From NCBI GenBank assembly GCA_963739545.1, contig CAVUAT010000011.1, positions 682,001-746,000 on the forward strand: a stretch of DNA of 64,000 nucleotides, written 5' to 3'. Made by a program: the position numbers and the translations under genes. This stretch comes from CAVUAT01 sp963739545. Lineage in GTDB: Bacteria; Actinomycetota; Thermoleophilia; Solirubrobacterales; 70-9. Below the pieces are notes generated by a model. That model had not been told where the DNA came from. It was given only the letters and a program-made list of their open reading frames with translations, and ran no database searches. Shown here piece after piece: positions 25,172 to 38,289 of the stretch (positions within the stretch are counted from its first letter, which is position 1; the number at the start of each line of letters is the position of its first letter).

Positions 25172-25285
25172 CTATGTGACGGGCGCTCGCTTCCTCCGGC
25201 GCGCCGCGCGAGGACGCGCGCGGATCAAGCGCCGCGCGCGCTCGCGAGCGCGTGCGGCGATCACGTCGAGATCGGTCATGCACAT
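25172..25285 (-). CDS. Possible 37-residue basic protein
   Basis: A short frame from the ATG at 25283-25285 to TAG at 25172, between uvrA and a membrane-protein gene on the same strand, leaving 17 and 9 nt either side. The peptide begins MCMTDLDVIAARARERARRL and ends in an Arg/Lys-rich tail (RAARRRKRAPVT). Third codon positions are mostly G or C, like real genes here, and its place in the unit fits a gene. There is no recognised family and no strong ribosome-binding site, so it may be chance. Confidence 0.3.
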   Translation of the reverse strand: MCMTDLDVIAARARERARRLIRARPRAARRRKRAPVT

Positions 25286-25302
25286 GGGCCGACCCCAGCC
25301 GA

Positions 25303-28251
<2,949 letters not shown>

Positions 28252-28337
28252 CGCCCTAAGTCTAGGAGGCGAACGGACGTTCCCTTTTCGGCCTCGGCTG
28301 ATCGCCGAACCCGGTTCTCGCAACGTGCGGGAGGTCG

Positions 28338-28880
28338 CTACTTGCCGGCGCGGGCGAGCACGTCGTCGAGCAGGGCGCCGCGGTCTGCGGAGCCGAACTT
28401 CGAGTCGAGCTCGGAGGCGATCTCGTCGCGGCCCACGCCGTCGAGCGCGAGCTTCATCGCGGTCAGGCGCGCCGCGGCGTCGTCGCCGTTGCCCGAGGAC
28501 GCGGGCACCTCGGCTGCGCCGTCGACGTCGCTGGGCGGGTCGGCGGCGGGCTCGGACGCGCTCATCTGGGGGCCTGGCGACGGCGGCCCTGGCGGGCCGG
28601 GATCGGGCGTCGGCGCGGGGGGCTCGGGGTCAGGCGAGGGCGGACCGGGGATCGGGTCGGGGGTCGGCGAGGGAGGTGCCGGCGTCTCGCCGGCCAGCCC
28701 GCGCAGCGCGGCCTGGGCGCGCTCGATGCGCTCCTTGGCGTCGGCCTCGGCTCGTTGCCTGATGCCGTCGGCGTCCGACTCCGCCTGCGCGACGATCTCC
28801 TCGGCGCGGCGCTCGGCCTCGGCGACGACCTCGCGGACGCGGTCGGCGGCCTGCTTCGCCATCTCGTCTGCAGTGCTCAT
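28338..28880 (-). CDS. Coiled-coil / proline-rich protein
   Basis: About 180 residues. Residues 1-60 are a charged alpha-helical coil (ADRVREVVAEAERRAEEIVAQ and on), then about 60 residues of Pro/Asp/Gly repeats (PDPIPGPPSPDPEPPAPTPD). A C-terminal helical region (LTAMKLALDGVGRDEIASEL) ends it. The coil resembles DivIVA-like or ATPase-stalk-like helices but no family is certain. ATG at 28878-28880, preceded by AGGGAG. It lies 86 nt upstream of uvrA on the same strand order; a strong terminator precedes it. Confidence 0.65.
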   Translation of the reverse strand: MSTADEMAKQAADRVREVVAEAERRAEEIVAQAESDADGIRQRAEADAKERIERAQAALRGLAGETPAPPSPTPDPIPGPPSPDPEPPAPTPDPGPPGPPSPGPQMSASEPAADPPSDVDGAAEVPASSGNGDDAAARLTAMKLALDGVGRDEIASELDSKFGSADRGALLDDVLARAGK

Positions 28881-28920
28881 CTCCCTGCCGAGATTAGCGG
28901 CTGAAGTGCCCACGTCGTCC

Positions 28921-28950
28921 GGCCCGGCGGCTCTGCAGAGCCGCCGGGCC
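28921..28950. terminator. Perfect 30-bp palindromic terminator
   Basis: The 30 bp read the same on both strands (arms GGCCCGGCGGCTCTG and CAGAGCCGCCGGGCC). It lies between the collagen-like gene and the coiled-coil gene, just past the former's stop. No long T-tract follows, so it may act mainly as a strong hairpin. Confidence 0.65.
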
Positions 28951-28968
28951 ATCGATGCTCTTGGCTCG

Positions 28969-29319
28969 CTACGGCGTGGGGTTAGCGCACCAGATGGTGA
29001 GCTGGATGTTCCAGTTCTCCGCTGTGGCGGTGGTCTCGTACCCGTCGGCATACCACGTGGTGCTGCCGGTGGAGACTGGGCCGTTGTTCTTCAGCGCCAC
29101 CGGGGTGTTGAGCGTGTCGCTCGTCTGGATCGCGCCGCCCCCGATCAGGACCTTGCCCGCGGGGCAGGTCGCCTCCGCGTGCTTCGGGCTGGTCGAGTTG
29201 TACGGCGCGCTGCCATTGACCTCGACCCGCCCCGTGAACCCATTAGCGCCGACGGCGCCCGGCGCCGCTCCAGCAGGCCCAGGGGGGCCGGCGGGGCCAC
29301 GCGGCCCCCTCTTGGCCAT
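28969..29319 (-). CDS. Short collagen-like protein
   Basis: 116 residues. GPRGPAGPPGPAGAAPGAVG at residues 5-24 gives a few Gly-X-Y triplets. A C-terminal domain of about 75 residues follows with TCPAGKVLIGGGAIQTSD and NWNIQLTIWCANP, a pair of cysteines and a beta-rich look, as in trailing domains of actinobacterial collagen-like surface proteins. Unlike those it has no signal peptide, and there is no ribosome-binding site: the ATG follows the terminator hairpin of the MMPL gene by 7 nt. It may be a truncated copy or have a start I cannot see. Confidence 0.55.
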   Translation of the reverse strand: MAKRGPRGPAGPPGPAGAAPGAVGANGFTGRVEVNGSAPYNSTSPKHAEATCPAGKVLIGGGAIQTSDTLNTPVALKNNGPVSTGSTTWYADGYETTATAENWNIQLTIWCANPTP

Positions 29320-29325
29320 GCAAAA

Positions 29326-29354
29326 GCGCGGCGCCCGGGACTCGGGTGCCGCGC
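29326..29354 (-). terminator. Intrinsic terminator of the MMPL gene
   Basis: Arms GCGCGGC and GCCGCGC, extended by CCCG/CGGG, form a long stem 22 nt after the MMPL stop. On the minus strand it is followed by TTTTGC. Confidence 0.7.
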
Positions 29355-29376
29355 TCTCGCTGCGATCGGTCCGTGC

Positions 29377-31613
29377 CTAGACGCTGATCGGCTCGCGCTG
29401 CGGCTCAGGCCGTGACTCGGTCCCGTGGTGCTCGATGCCGCCCCGGCGGCCGGAGCCCGGCAGCAGCCGGTCCAGCCATGCGGGGAGGTACCAGTTCCAA
29501 TCACCGAGCAGCTTCATCGTCGCGGGGAGCAGAACCCCCCGGATGATGGTCGCGTCGATCAGGATCGCGAACGCCAGGCCGACTCCCATCTCCTTGAAGT
29601 CGATGAAGGAGAGAGTGGCGAACACGCTGAACACGCCGACCATCACGACGGCCGCGCTCGTCACGGTGCCGGCCGTCCGCGAAATCCCCTCGCGAACCGC
29701 GTCGTCGGTGCTCATGCCCCTGTCGTAGAGCTCCCGGACCCTCGACAGGATGAACACGTGGTAGTCCATCGAGAGGCCGAACAGAATCACGAACAGGAAC
29801 ACCGGGAGCCAGTTGGTGACGCCGCCGTTGGACTCGAAGCCCAGCAGAGACTCACCGGCCCCGTTCTGGAACACGATCACCAGCACGCCGTAGGCGGCGC
29901 CCACGGAGAGCAGGTTCAGGACGATCGCCTTGATCGGGATGACGATCGAGCGGAACGTGAACAGCAGCAGCAGGAACGCCAGCCCCAGGACGAAGATGAA
30001 CACCAGCGGCATGCGATCGTTGAGGACCTGATTGAAGTCCTCGGTGCTCGCGGCGCCTCCGGTGACGTTCGCCTCGGCGCCGTCCACAGCGCCGACCGTC
30101 GCGGGCACCAGGTCCTCGCGGACCTCGGCGAGCGCGTCCATCGATGCCTGATCGGTTCCGTTGCCGCGGCTCGGCAGCCCGATCTGGGCGACCGTGCCGT
30201 CGTCGCTGTAGGTGATGTCGGCGGGCCCGATGAACGTGTCGGACGCATCGGCATCGGCGACCAGGTCGTCGATCGCCGCGGCGACCTCGCCGTCGCGGAC
30301 GTCGTCGGCCTTCACGACCACCTCGTTGACGTTCGTCTTGTCGGGGAACGCCTCCGTGTAGCGGTCGTAGGTCTGGATGATCGGCAGATCGCTCGGCAGG
30401 TCATCCGGGCCGCTCTGCGTGGTCGTCATCCCGAGCGCCGGGATCGCCAAGGCGACCAGGAGCCCGGCCGAAAGGACGGCCGACAGGACGGGGCGCCGCA
30501 TGACGCGGCTGACGATGCCGTTCCACAGGCGGGACTCGCCGGCGGGACGACGGGCGCGCTTCGTGAAGGGGATGTGGCCCTTCTCGACGCGGTCGCCCAG
30601 CCAGGCCAGCACCGCCGGCAGGACCAGCAGGGACACGAACATCTCAACGGCCACGACGGCCACCGTCGCCACCGCGAACGACTCGAACGTCGCCTCGCCG
30701 GTGATGAACATGCCGGCCATGGCGATCATCACCGTGATCCCGGAGATCATCACCGCGCGACCCGAGGTCCGTGCGGCGGCCATCAGCGAGTCGTGAGGGC
30801 TCTTGCCCGAGGCTCGCTCCTCGCGCTCGCGGCGCATGTAGAAGAGCGAGTAGTCCACCCCGACGGCCAGGCCGATGAGGAGGATCAGCGCGCTGACGTT
30901 CCCGTCGAGCGGGAACAGCTGGCTGGGAATGGCGACGAGCGCCATCGTCGCCAGCACGCCCGTCAGGGCGAGCAGCAGCGGCACTCCGGCCGCGACCAGG
31001 CCGCCCAGTGCAACCGCCAGGATGAGCAGGGTCAGCGGGAGGGACAGCATTCCCGCCTTGCCGAGATCCGCCCCGAAGATCGCCTCGAGCTCCTTGTCGG
31101 TCGATGCCGACCCGAACTGCTCCACCTTGAACTCCGGGTTCTCACTCTGCAGCGCGTCGACCGCGTCCTCGCTCGGAACCACATTGTCCCGCGCAGCGAT
31201 ATCGTCACCCTTGATCTCGAAGTCGACCAGCATCGAATGGCCGTCCTCGGAGACCGCTCCTCCGCCGTTGGCGGGGGTGGCGACGTTGGTGACGTACTTC
31301 GTCTGCTCGAGCTCGGCCGCGGTGCGCCCGACCATCGATTCGAACTCAGGGTCGGTGGCGACCGACTCGTCGCTCTGGATCATCACCACCTCCTCGTTCG
31401 GACGAAGGCCGGCGTCCGTGAGGGCGCGCTCGGCCTGCTGTGACTCGCGTGAGAACGAGTCGACCGCCGAGATGTCCTTCTGCTCGACGACCCGCCCCCC
31501 ATGATCAGGACCATCAGGGTGAAAACGATGCCGAGCCATCCCCAGATGGCTGTCTTGCGATGGGTCGCGCTCCAGCGTGCGGCGCGCTCCGTGATGTTGG
31601 CCTTGCCTTGCAT
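29377..31613 (-). CDS. MMPL/RND-family transporter, frameshifted as read
   Basis: About 745 residues if one base is restored. The N-terminal piece starts at the ATG at 31611-31613 (MQGKANITERAARWSATHRK) behind a perfect AGGAGG and gives the first helix (GWLGIVFTLMVLIMGGG). The frame breaks in a GGGGGG run at 31495-31500; adding one G yields GGRVVEQKDISAVDSF and the rest. Two symmetric halves each have an external domain and helices with the MMPL motifs GVDYSLFYMRRERE and GLSMDYHVFILSRVRE. Such proteins export lipids or drugs. It is divergent from the two-component cluster. Confidence 0.85.
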
Positions 31614-31775
31614 GTCCGCTCCTCCTGTGAGTCGAATGGATTTCACGCCGGCAGCTTCCCTCCGCGGAGGAGCGGTTCCCATGGGGCTGCCTGGCGTCTC
31701 GCGGTGCGGCCAGGCCCGGCCGTTGGTACGGGTAGCCGTATGGGAATCGAAGCGCCGATCGATGACAATCCCGCC

Positions 31776-32128
31776 ATGAAGCGGACCGTCCTGATCGTTG
31801 ACGACCACGCCGGGTTCCGGGCGAGCGCCCGCCGCGTGCTCGAATCCGAGGGCTACTCGGTGATCGCCGAGGCCGCGGACGGCAGTGCCGGCGTGACGGC
31901 CGCCGCCGAAGCCAATCCCGATGTCGCCCTCGTGGACGTCCAGCTGCCGGACTTCGACGGCTTCGAGGTCACGAAGCGTATGCGCGACGCGGGGGAACGG
32001 CCCAGATCGTCCTCATTTCGAGCCACGAGCGCTCCGACTTCGGGTCGCTGATCGACACCAGCGGCGCCGAGGGCTTCGTCTCGAAGGCCGAGCTGTCGGG
32101 TGCTACGCTGGAGGCGCTGCTGCGGTGA
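31776..32128 (+). CDS. Stand-alone response regulator receiver, frameshifted as read
   Basis: About 117 residues if repaired. RTVLIVDDHAGFRASARRVL and VALVDVQLPDFDGFEV give the acidic pocket and the phospho-accepting Asp. The frame breaks in GGGGG at 31991-31995; one added G gives RMRDAGGTAQIVLISSH and then GAEGFVSKAEL with the conserved Lys. There is no DNA-binding domain. The TGA at 32126-32128 overlaps the GTG of the first histidine kinase. It probably belongs to the NarL-like receiver group. Confidence 0.75.
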
Positions 32129-33843
32129 GCGGCCTGCGGCGGGCGCTGCTCGCGCTGGGGGGCGGTGGGCTGATCGCGGGGATCGTCGTCGCCCTGGTCA
32201 TCGGGTCGAGCAGCCACGTCGAGTACCGCGGGCGAGACCGTCCTCGCCCTCGTCATCGGCTGGGGGTTCATCGGGCGGCCTGGTCGCCTGGTGGCGCAGG
32301 CCGGAGAACAACTTCGGCCCACTGATGACGGCGACCGGCTTCCTCTTCTTCGTATCGGAGCTGGCCGCGTCCGACAACGAGGTCGTCTTCGCGGTCGCGG
32401 GCCTGCTGGGCAACCTGTTCCTGGCCGTCGTCATCCACATGCTGCTGGCGATGCCGTCCGGCCGCCTGCGCTCGCGTTTCGAGCGCAGCTTCGTTCTCGC
32501 CACCTATGTCTTCTTCAGCGTTCCGTCACGAGCGTTCCTCCTGTTCGACGACGCCTCATGCGACGGATGCCCCAGCAACATCGTCGCCCGGGAGGCAACG
32601 CCGACCTCGCGAGCGACATCGACCTCGCGATCAACCTTCTGGTCCTGGTCTTCTTCGGCATCGCCCTCGTCCTGCTCGGCCGCCACTGGCGCGAGGCGAA
32701 CGCGCCGGAACGACGCTCGATGCGCCCGGTCTTCCTCACGGGAGCCGTCATCCTCGTCATCCTCTGCCTCGGCGTAATCGGGGAGATCGTCGGCGACACC
32801 GAGTTCGCGAAAGCCTCCTACTACGCGACGCAGGCCGCGATCCTCCCCCTCCCCTACGTCTTCTTGGTGACGCAGGCTCGCGGCCGGCTCGCGCGCGCCG
32901 ACGCCGTAAGCGAGCTGGTCGGCCGACTGGGCGGCGACACAAGGCAACTCGACATCCGGCAGGCCCTGTCGAACGCGCTTGGCGACCGCTCCCTGGAGCT
33001 CGCCTACTGGCTTCCCGACTCCGGCGGATACGCCGACGCGCGCGGCCGCCCCATCCAGCTGCCCGAGGCGGGCTCGGGACGCCGGCACACGGCCATCGAG
33101 CTCGACGGCCGCCCCGTCGCGGCGATGATCCACGACCCGGTGCTGAGCGAGGACGGGGCTCTGCTGCAGACCGTCGGGAACGCGGCGGCGCTGGCGCTGG
33201 AGAACGAGCGTCTTGACGCCGAGCTCCGGGCTCGCGTCGAGGAACTGCGAGCGTCGCGAACCCGAATCGTCGAAGCGGGATACGCGGAGCGAAGGCGTGT
33301 CGAGCGTGACCTCCACGACGGAGCCCAGCAGCGCCTCGTGTCGCTCGCCTGAACATGCGGATGGTGCGGTCCGAGATCCGAGCCGACCCGGACGAGGCCG
33401 AGCGCCTGCTCGACGGCGTCGGCGAGGAGCTCGACGGAGCGCTCGGAGAACTGCGCGAGCTCGCCCGGGGGATCCATCCGGGCGTCCTCACCGACCGCGG
33501 GCTGGGCGCGGCGCTCGAATCGCTGGCGGGGCGTGCGCCGCTCCCGGTGGAGCTCGGTCTGGGATCGGGAACCCGACTGCCGCAGGCGATCGAGTCGGCC
33601 GCCTACTTCGTCGTAGCCGAAGCGCTCACGAACGTCGCCAAATACGCAAACGCGAAGAGCGCCTCCGTGGAGCTTTCGGAGGTGGACGGCGAGCTGGTGG
33701 TCCAGGTCAGCGACGACGGCATCGGCGGCGCCGATCCGCGGGATGGCAGCGGCCTCAGAGGCCTCGCGGACCGGGTGGCGGCACTCGGCGGGAGGCTCGA
33801 CGTCGAGGCCCTGCCGGCACGGGGACCACGGTCAGCGCGATGA
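32125..33843 (+). pseudogene. NarL/DegS-type sensor histidine kinase 1, multiply frameshifted
   Basis: The pieces, in changing frames, are an N-terminal membrane part (ALLALGGGGLIAGIVVALVI; GLVAWWRRPENNFGPLMTA; further helices to about 32860), a GAF-like linker, the HisKA_3 helix ERRRVERDLHDGAQQRLVSL with the phospho-His, and an HATPase domain (YFVVAEALTNVAKYA; VSDDGIGGADPRDGSGLRGL). Breaks lie at about 32225, 32275, 32590, 33349 and 33828, nearly all one missing base in a G or C run. The order of parts is intact and a paralogue follows, so sequencing error is more likely than decay. Confidence 0.72.
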
Positions 33844-35615
33844 CCCGCTCGGCCAGAGAGACAACTTCCGACGAAGAACCTTCACAGGTTGCTCGTCGGG
33901 CTGGCCGCGCTGACGGCCGCCAGAGCGCGCTGGCGGTCTGCTCACGCTGACGACCGACCAGGAGCACGACGTCGCGGTGGACCTGGTCGCCGTCTTGATG
34001 ATCGGCTGCTCGTTCGCGGGCACCGGGCTGTTCGCGTGGTGGCGCCGCCCGGAGAACCTCGTCGGACCCTTGATGTTCCTCACCGGTTTCTTCTGGTTCT
34101 TCAACGTCTACACGCTCTCGGACACCCAGGCGATCTTGCGTTCGGTTACATCGTGTCCTCCCTCGGCTACGGGTTCCTGATCCACCTGCTGCTGGTCTTC
34201 CCCGACGGGCGCCTCGAGACTAGGCTCGAGCGGGCGGTCGCGGCCGGCGGGTACTTCGCGGTCATCGTCCTCCAGTTCCTGGGCGCGTTTCTCATCGACC
34301 CCGAACTGGACGGGTGCGACGGGTGCCCCGAGAACCCGATCCTGATCACGGACAACCAGGATTACTTCAACGTCTTCAGCTCGATCCAGTCGCTGTTCGC
34401 GGTCGCAGTCCTGACTGGCCTGGTGGTGGCCCTGGTGAGGCGATGGCGGACGTGGCCTGCGACCCGGCGCATGCAATTCGCCCCGGTGCTCTGGGCGGGC
34501 GGCATGAGCCTGACCTTGATCTCGATTCAGCTCGCCGCGTCCGTGTTCGGGATCGACGACGGCCTGCGCCAGACGCTGTTCCTCGTTTCGCTGATCCCGT
34601 TCGCGCTCATCCCCTTCGCATTTCTCGCCGGGTTGCTCCGCAGCCGCATCTCGCGCGCCGAAGCCGTCAGCGACCTCGTGGCAGGACTGGGTGCCGCCGG
34701 AGATCGCGCTCGGGGCTCCGCGACGCACTGGCCGAAGCCCTGTCGGACCCCTCGGTCGAGCTCGCGTACTGGGTCCCAGAGACCGAGAGCTATGTCGACG
34801 CCGCAGGCGCCCGGGTGGAGCTCCCTGCCGGTGAAGGCCCGCGCCGGTGGGCCGAGGTGACCCACGACGGGCGGCGGGTCGGGGCGATCGTGCACGGCGG
34901 TCGTCTGGACGATTCGGAAGATCTCGTCGGAACGATCGCGTCGGCCGCCGCGCTCCGGATGGAGAACGAGCGGCTCGACGCCGAGCTCCGCGCCCGCGTC
35001 GAGGAGCTTCGCGCGTCGCGCGCCCGCATCGTCGAGGCGGGCTACGCCGAGCGACGGCGCGTCGAACGCGACCTCCACGACGGCGCCCAGCAGCGTCTGA
35101 TCTCGCTCGCCCTCAACCTCAGGCTCGCGAGGTCGAAGCTTGGGGGTGACAGCGAAGCCGCGTCGCTGCTCGACGAGGCCTCAGTCGAGCTGGAGCAGGC
35201 GACCGCAGAACTGCGCGAGCTCGCCCGCGGCATCCACCCCGGCCTGCTCACCGACCGCGGGCTGGTCCCCGCCGTCGAGGCACTCGCGTTGCGTGCGCCG
35301 GTCCCGGTCGAGCTCAGCGCCGAGGTTGCGCAACGACCGGCGACCGGCGTCGAGGCCGCCGCTTACTTCGTTGTCTCCGAAGCGCTGGCGAACGTCGCCA
35401 AGCACGCGGGCGCCGAGCAGGCCTCGGTGAAGGTGCTCAGGGACGACGGAATCCTGCTTGTCGAGGTCGCCGACGACGGCGCCGGCGGCGCCGACCCGGA
35501 TGGGTCCGGCCTGCGAGGACTGGCGGACCGGGTCGCGGCGCTCGACGGGCGATTCGTCGTGGCCGACCGCGAGTCCGGCGGGACCGTCGTGCGCGCCACC
35601 ATCCCCCTCGGTTAG
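33840..35615 (+). pseudogene. NarL/DegS-type sensor histidine kinase 2, multiply frameshifted at its 5' half
   Basis: A close paralogue of kinase 1. The membrane half (VGLAALTAAR; FAWWRRPENLVGPLMFLTG; YGFLIHLLLVFPDGRLE; helices to about 34640) is broken at about 33890-33945, 34125-34137 and in GGGG at 34712-34715. From there to the stop it reads cleanly through ERRRVERDLHDGAQQRLISL (phospho-His), ELARGIHPGLLTDRGL and the ATP-binding part (YFVVSEALANVAKHAG; GSGLRGLADRVAALDG). The intact catalytic half suggests a working gene with consensus errors. It precedes its likely partner regulator by 9 nt. Confidence 0.75.
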
Positions 35616-35624
35616 CGTGACGCC

Positions 35625-36269
35625 ATGAGGCTCGTCGTCGCCGACGACTCCGTCCTACTTCGCGAGGGCCTGGTTCGCCTGCTCGAGGACGCAGGCTTCG
35701 AGGTGGTCGGCCAGGCCGGTGACGCTGAGGACCTCCTGCGGAAGGTGATGGCGCATAAACCCGACGCGGCGATCGTCGACGTCCGCATGCCGCCGACCCA
35801 CACCGACGAGGGGATCCGCGCAGCCCAGCGGATCCGGGCCGAGCTGCCCGGTACCGGCGTGCTGGTCCTCTCGCAATACGTCGAGGAGGCCTACGCCCGC
35901 GAGCTTCTCGCCGACGACGCGGCGGGCATCGGCTATCTGCTGAAGGACCGGGTCGCCGACATCGACACGCTGACCGACGCCGTTCGGCGCGTCGGCGCGG
36001 GAGGCTCGGCGCTGGATCCCGAAGTCGTCTCGGGGATGCTCGGCCGTAGCCGCAACGACGACCCGCTGGACGCGCTTACCCCGCGCGAGCGCGAGGTACT
36101 GGGCCTGATGGCCGAGGGTCGCTCAAACAGTGCCATCGCCTCTGAGCTGGTCGTCACCGACCGAGCGGTCGAGAAGCACGTGACCAGCATCTTCTCCAAG
36201 CTCGACCTCGGTGCCGCCCCTGAGGATCATCGCCGCGTGCTGGCGGTCCTCGCGTTCCTCGAGACCTAG
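35625..36269 (+). CDS. NarL/FixJ-family response regulator
   Basis: 214 residues. The receiver (residues 1-120) has VVADDSVLLREGL, the phospho-accepting Asp in IVDVRMPPTHTDEG and the conserved Lys in YLLKDRV. The LuxR-type helix-turn-helix is LTPREREVLGLMAEGRSN, then AIASELVVTDRAVEKHVTSI. It is unbroken. As the last gene of the cluster it is the likely DNA-binding output for the two kinases. The target genes are not evident; the divergent MMPL transporter is one possibility. Confidence 0.92.
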   Translation: MRLVVADDSVLLREGLVRLLEDAGFEVVGQAGDAEDLLRKVMAHKPDAAIVDVRMPPTHTDEGIRAAQRIRAELPGTGVLVLSQYVEEAYARELLADDAAGIGYLLKDRVADIDTLTDAVRRVGAGGSALDPEVVSGMLGRSRNDDPLDALTPREREVLGLMAEGRSNSAIASELVVTDRAVEKHVTSIFSKLDLGAAPEDHRRVLAVLAFLET

Positions 36270-36277
36270 CTGGGGGG

Positions 36278-38273
36278 CTAGGCGCGGATCGCGTCCAGGT
36301 CGGCGCGGAGCTCCTTCAGCTCGTCGCGGATTCGCGCGGCCTCCTCGAAGCGGAGCTCCTGCGCGGCGAGGTCCATCTCCTCCTCGAGCTCGACGACGAT
36401 CTTCTCGAGCTCCTCGGGGGTCTTGGTCGACGTCGAGTCGCGGCGCTTGCGCCTGCGCTGGGGTGCGTTCGACTCCATCGCCAGGAATTCGGCCATGTCG
36501 GAGATGCCCTTCTTCACGGTGGCAGGAGTGATCCCGTGCTCCTCGTTGTAGGCGAGCTGGATCTCGCGGCGACGATCGGTCTCGGCGATCGCCACCCGCA
36601 TCGCGGCCGTCTCCTTGTCCGCGTACATCAACACCTTGCCCTCGACGTTCCGCGCGGCGCGTCCTATCGTCTGGATCAGGGAGGTCTCGCCGCGCAGGAA
36701 GCCCTCCTTGTCGGCGTCGAGGATGCCGACGAGCGAGACCTCGGGCAGGTCGAGGCCCTCGCGTAGGAGGTTGACGCCGACGAGCACGTCGTACTCGCCG
36801 AGGCGCAGCTCGCGGATGATCTGGATGCGCTCGAGAGTGTCGACCTCGGAGTGGAGGTAGCGCACGCGGAAGCCGTGCTCGAGCAGGTACTCGGTCAGGT
36901 CCTCGGACATCTTCTTGGTCAGCGTCGTGACCAGCACGCGCTCGTTGCGCTCGGCGCGGATGCGGACCTCGTTCATCAGGTCGTCGATCTGGTTCTTGGT
37001 CTCGCGGACCTCGACCTCGGGGTCGACGATCCCGGTCGGGCGCACGATCTGCTCGACGATGTTCGACGACTGCGCGCGCTCCCACTGGCCCGGGCGTCGC
37101 CGAGAGCAGCACCATCTGGCCGACGCGGCCGAGGAACTCATCGAACTTGAGCGGACGGTTGTCGATCGCCGAGGGCAGCCGAAAGCCGTGGTCGACGAGC
37201 GTCGTCTTGCGCGAGAAGTCGCCCTCGTACATGCCCCCGATCTGCGGGATCGTCTGGTGGGACTCGTCGATGAACGTGACGAAGTCGTCGGGGAAGTAGT
37301 CGATCAGCGTGTACGGCGGGCTGCCCGGCGGGCGCCCGTCGAGGATTCGGGAGTAGTTCTCGATCCCCGAGCAGAAGCCGACCTCGCGCAGCATCTCGAT
37401 GTCGTACTTGGTCCGCTGCGCGAGCCGGTGGGCCTCGAGCTGCTTGCCCTCGGCCTCGAAGGTTGCGATGCGGTTGCGAAGCTCGCGCTCGATCTCCTCG
37501 ACGGAGCGCTCGAGCGTCTCCTCCTCGGTCACGTAATGGCTGGCGGGCCAGATCGAGACGTGGTCGAGCGCGTCGAGGACCTCGCCGGTGAGCGGGTCGA
37601 AGTGCTGGATCGCCTCGATCTCGTCGCCGAACAGCTGGATCCGATAGGCGGACTCGGCGTACGCGGGCATGATCTCGAGCACCTCACCCCTGGCGCTGAA
37701 CGTGCCACGGCCGAGGTTGGTGTCGTTGCGGCGGTACTGCATTGCGACGAGCTTGCGGAAGACCTCCTGGCGGTCGACCCAGTCGCCGACCTTGAACAGC
37801 TGCATCTGGTCGCGGTAGAGCTTCGGGGAGCCGATCCCGTAGATGCACGAGACCGAGGCGACGATGATCACGTCCTTGCGGGCGAACAGCGCCGCGGTCG
37901 CCGAGTGGCGCAGCCGGTCGATCTCGTCGTTGATCGATGAGTCCTTCTCGATGTAGAGGTCCTGCGCCGGCACGTAGGCCTCGGGCTGGTAGTAGTCGTA
38001 GTAGCTGACGAAGTACTCGACCGCGTTGTTCGGGAAGAACTCACGGAACTCGTTGCAGAGCTGCGCCGCCAGGGTCTTGTTGTGGGCGATGACGAGCGCC
38101 GGCCGCTGCACCCGCTCGATCGTCGCCGCCATCGTGAACGTCTTGCCGGTGCCCGTCGCGCCGAGCAGGGTCTGGATCCGCTGGTCGGATCCAAGGCCGG
38201 CGGCGATGCTGTCGATCGCCTTCGGCTGGTCTGCGGTCGGCGTGTAGGCCGAATTGAGCTTGAACTTGGCCAC
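36278..38273 (-). CDS. uvrB: Excinuclease ABC subunit B, frameshifted as read
   Basis: About 664 residues if repaired. The helicase-like damage-loading subunit of excision repair. Walker A is LLGATGTGKTFTMAA, the beta-hairpin is FVSYYDYYQPEAYVP, and DESHQTIPQIGGMY is helicase motif II. The C-terminal UVR domain is LEEEMDLAAQELRFEEAARI. The frame breaks at VLLSATPG, at 37089-37094 (CCCGGG); removing one G gives SATPGQWERAQSSNIVEQ, equal in length to the family. Such a conserved gene is unlikely to be dead, so a consensus error is favoured. The cluster downstream converges on it. Confidence 0.9.
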
Positions 38274-38289
38274 GAATCCAGCCTAGCGA

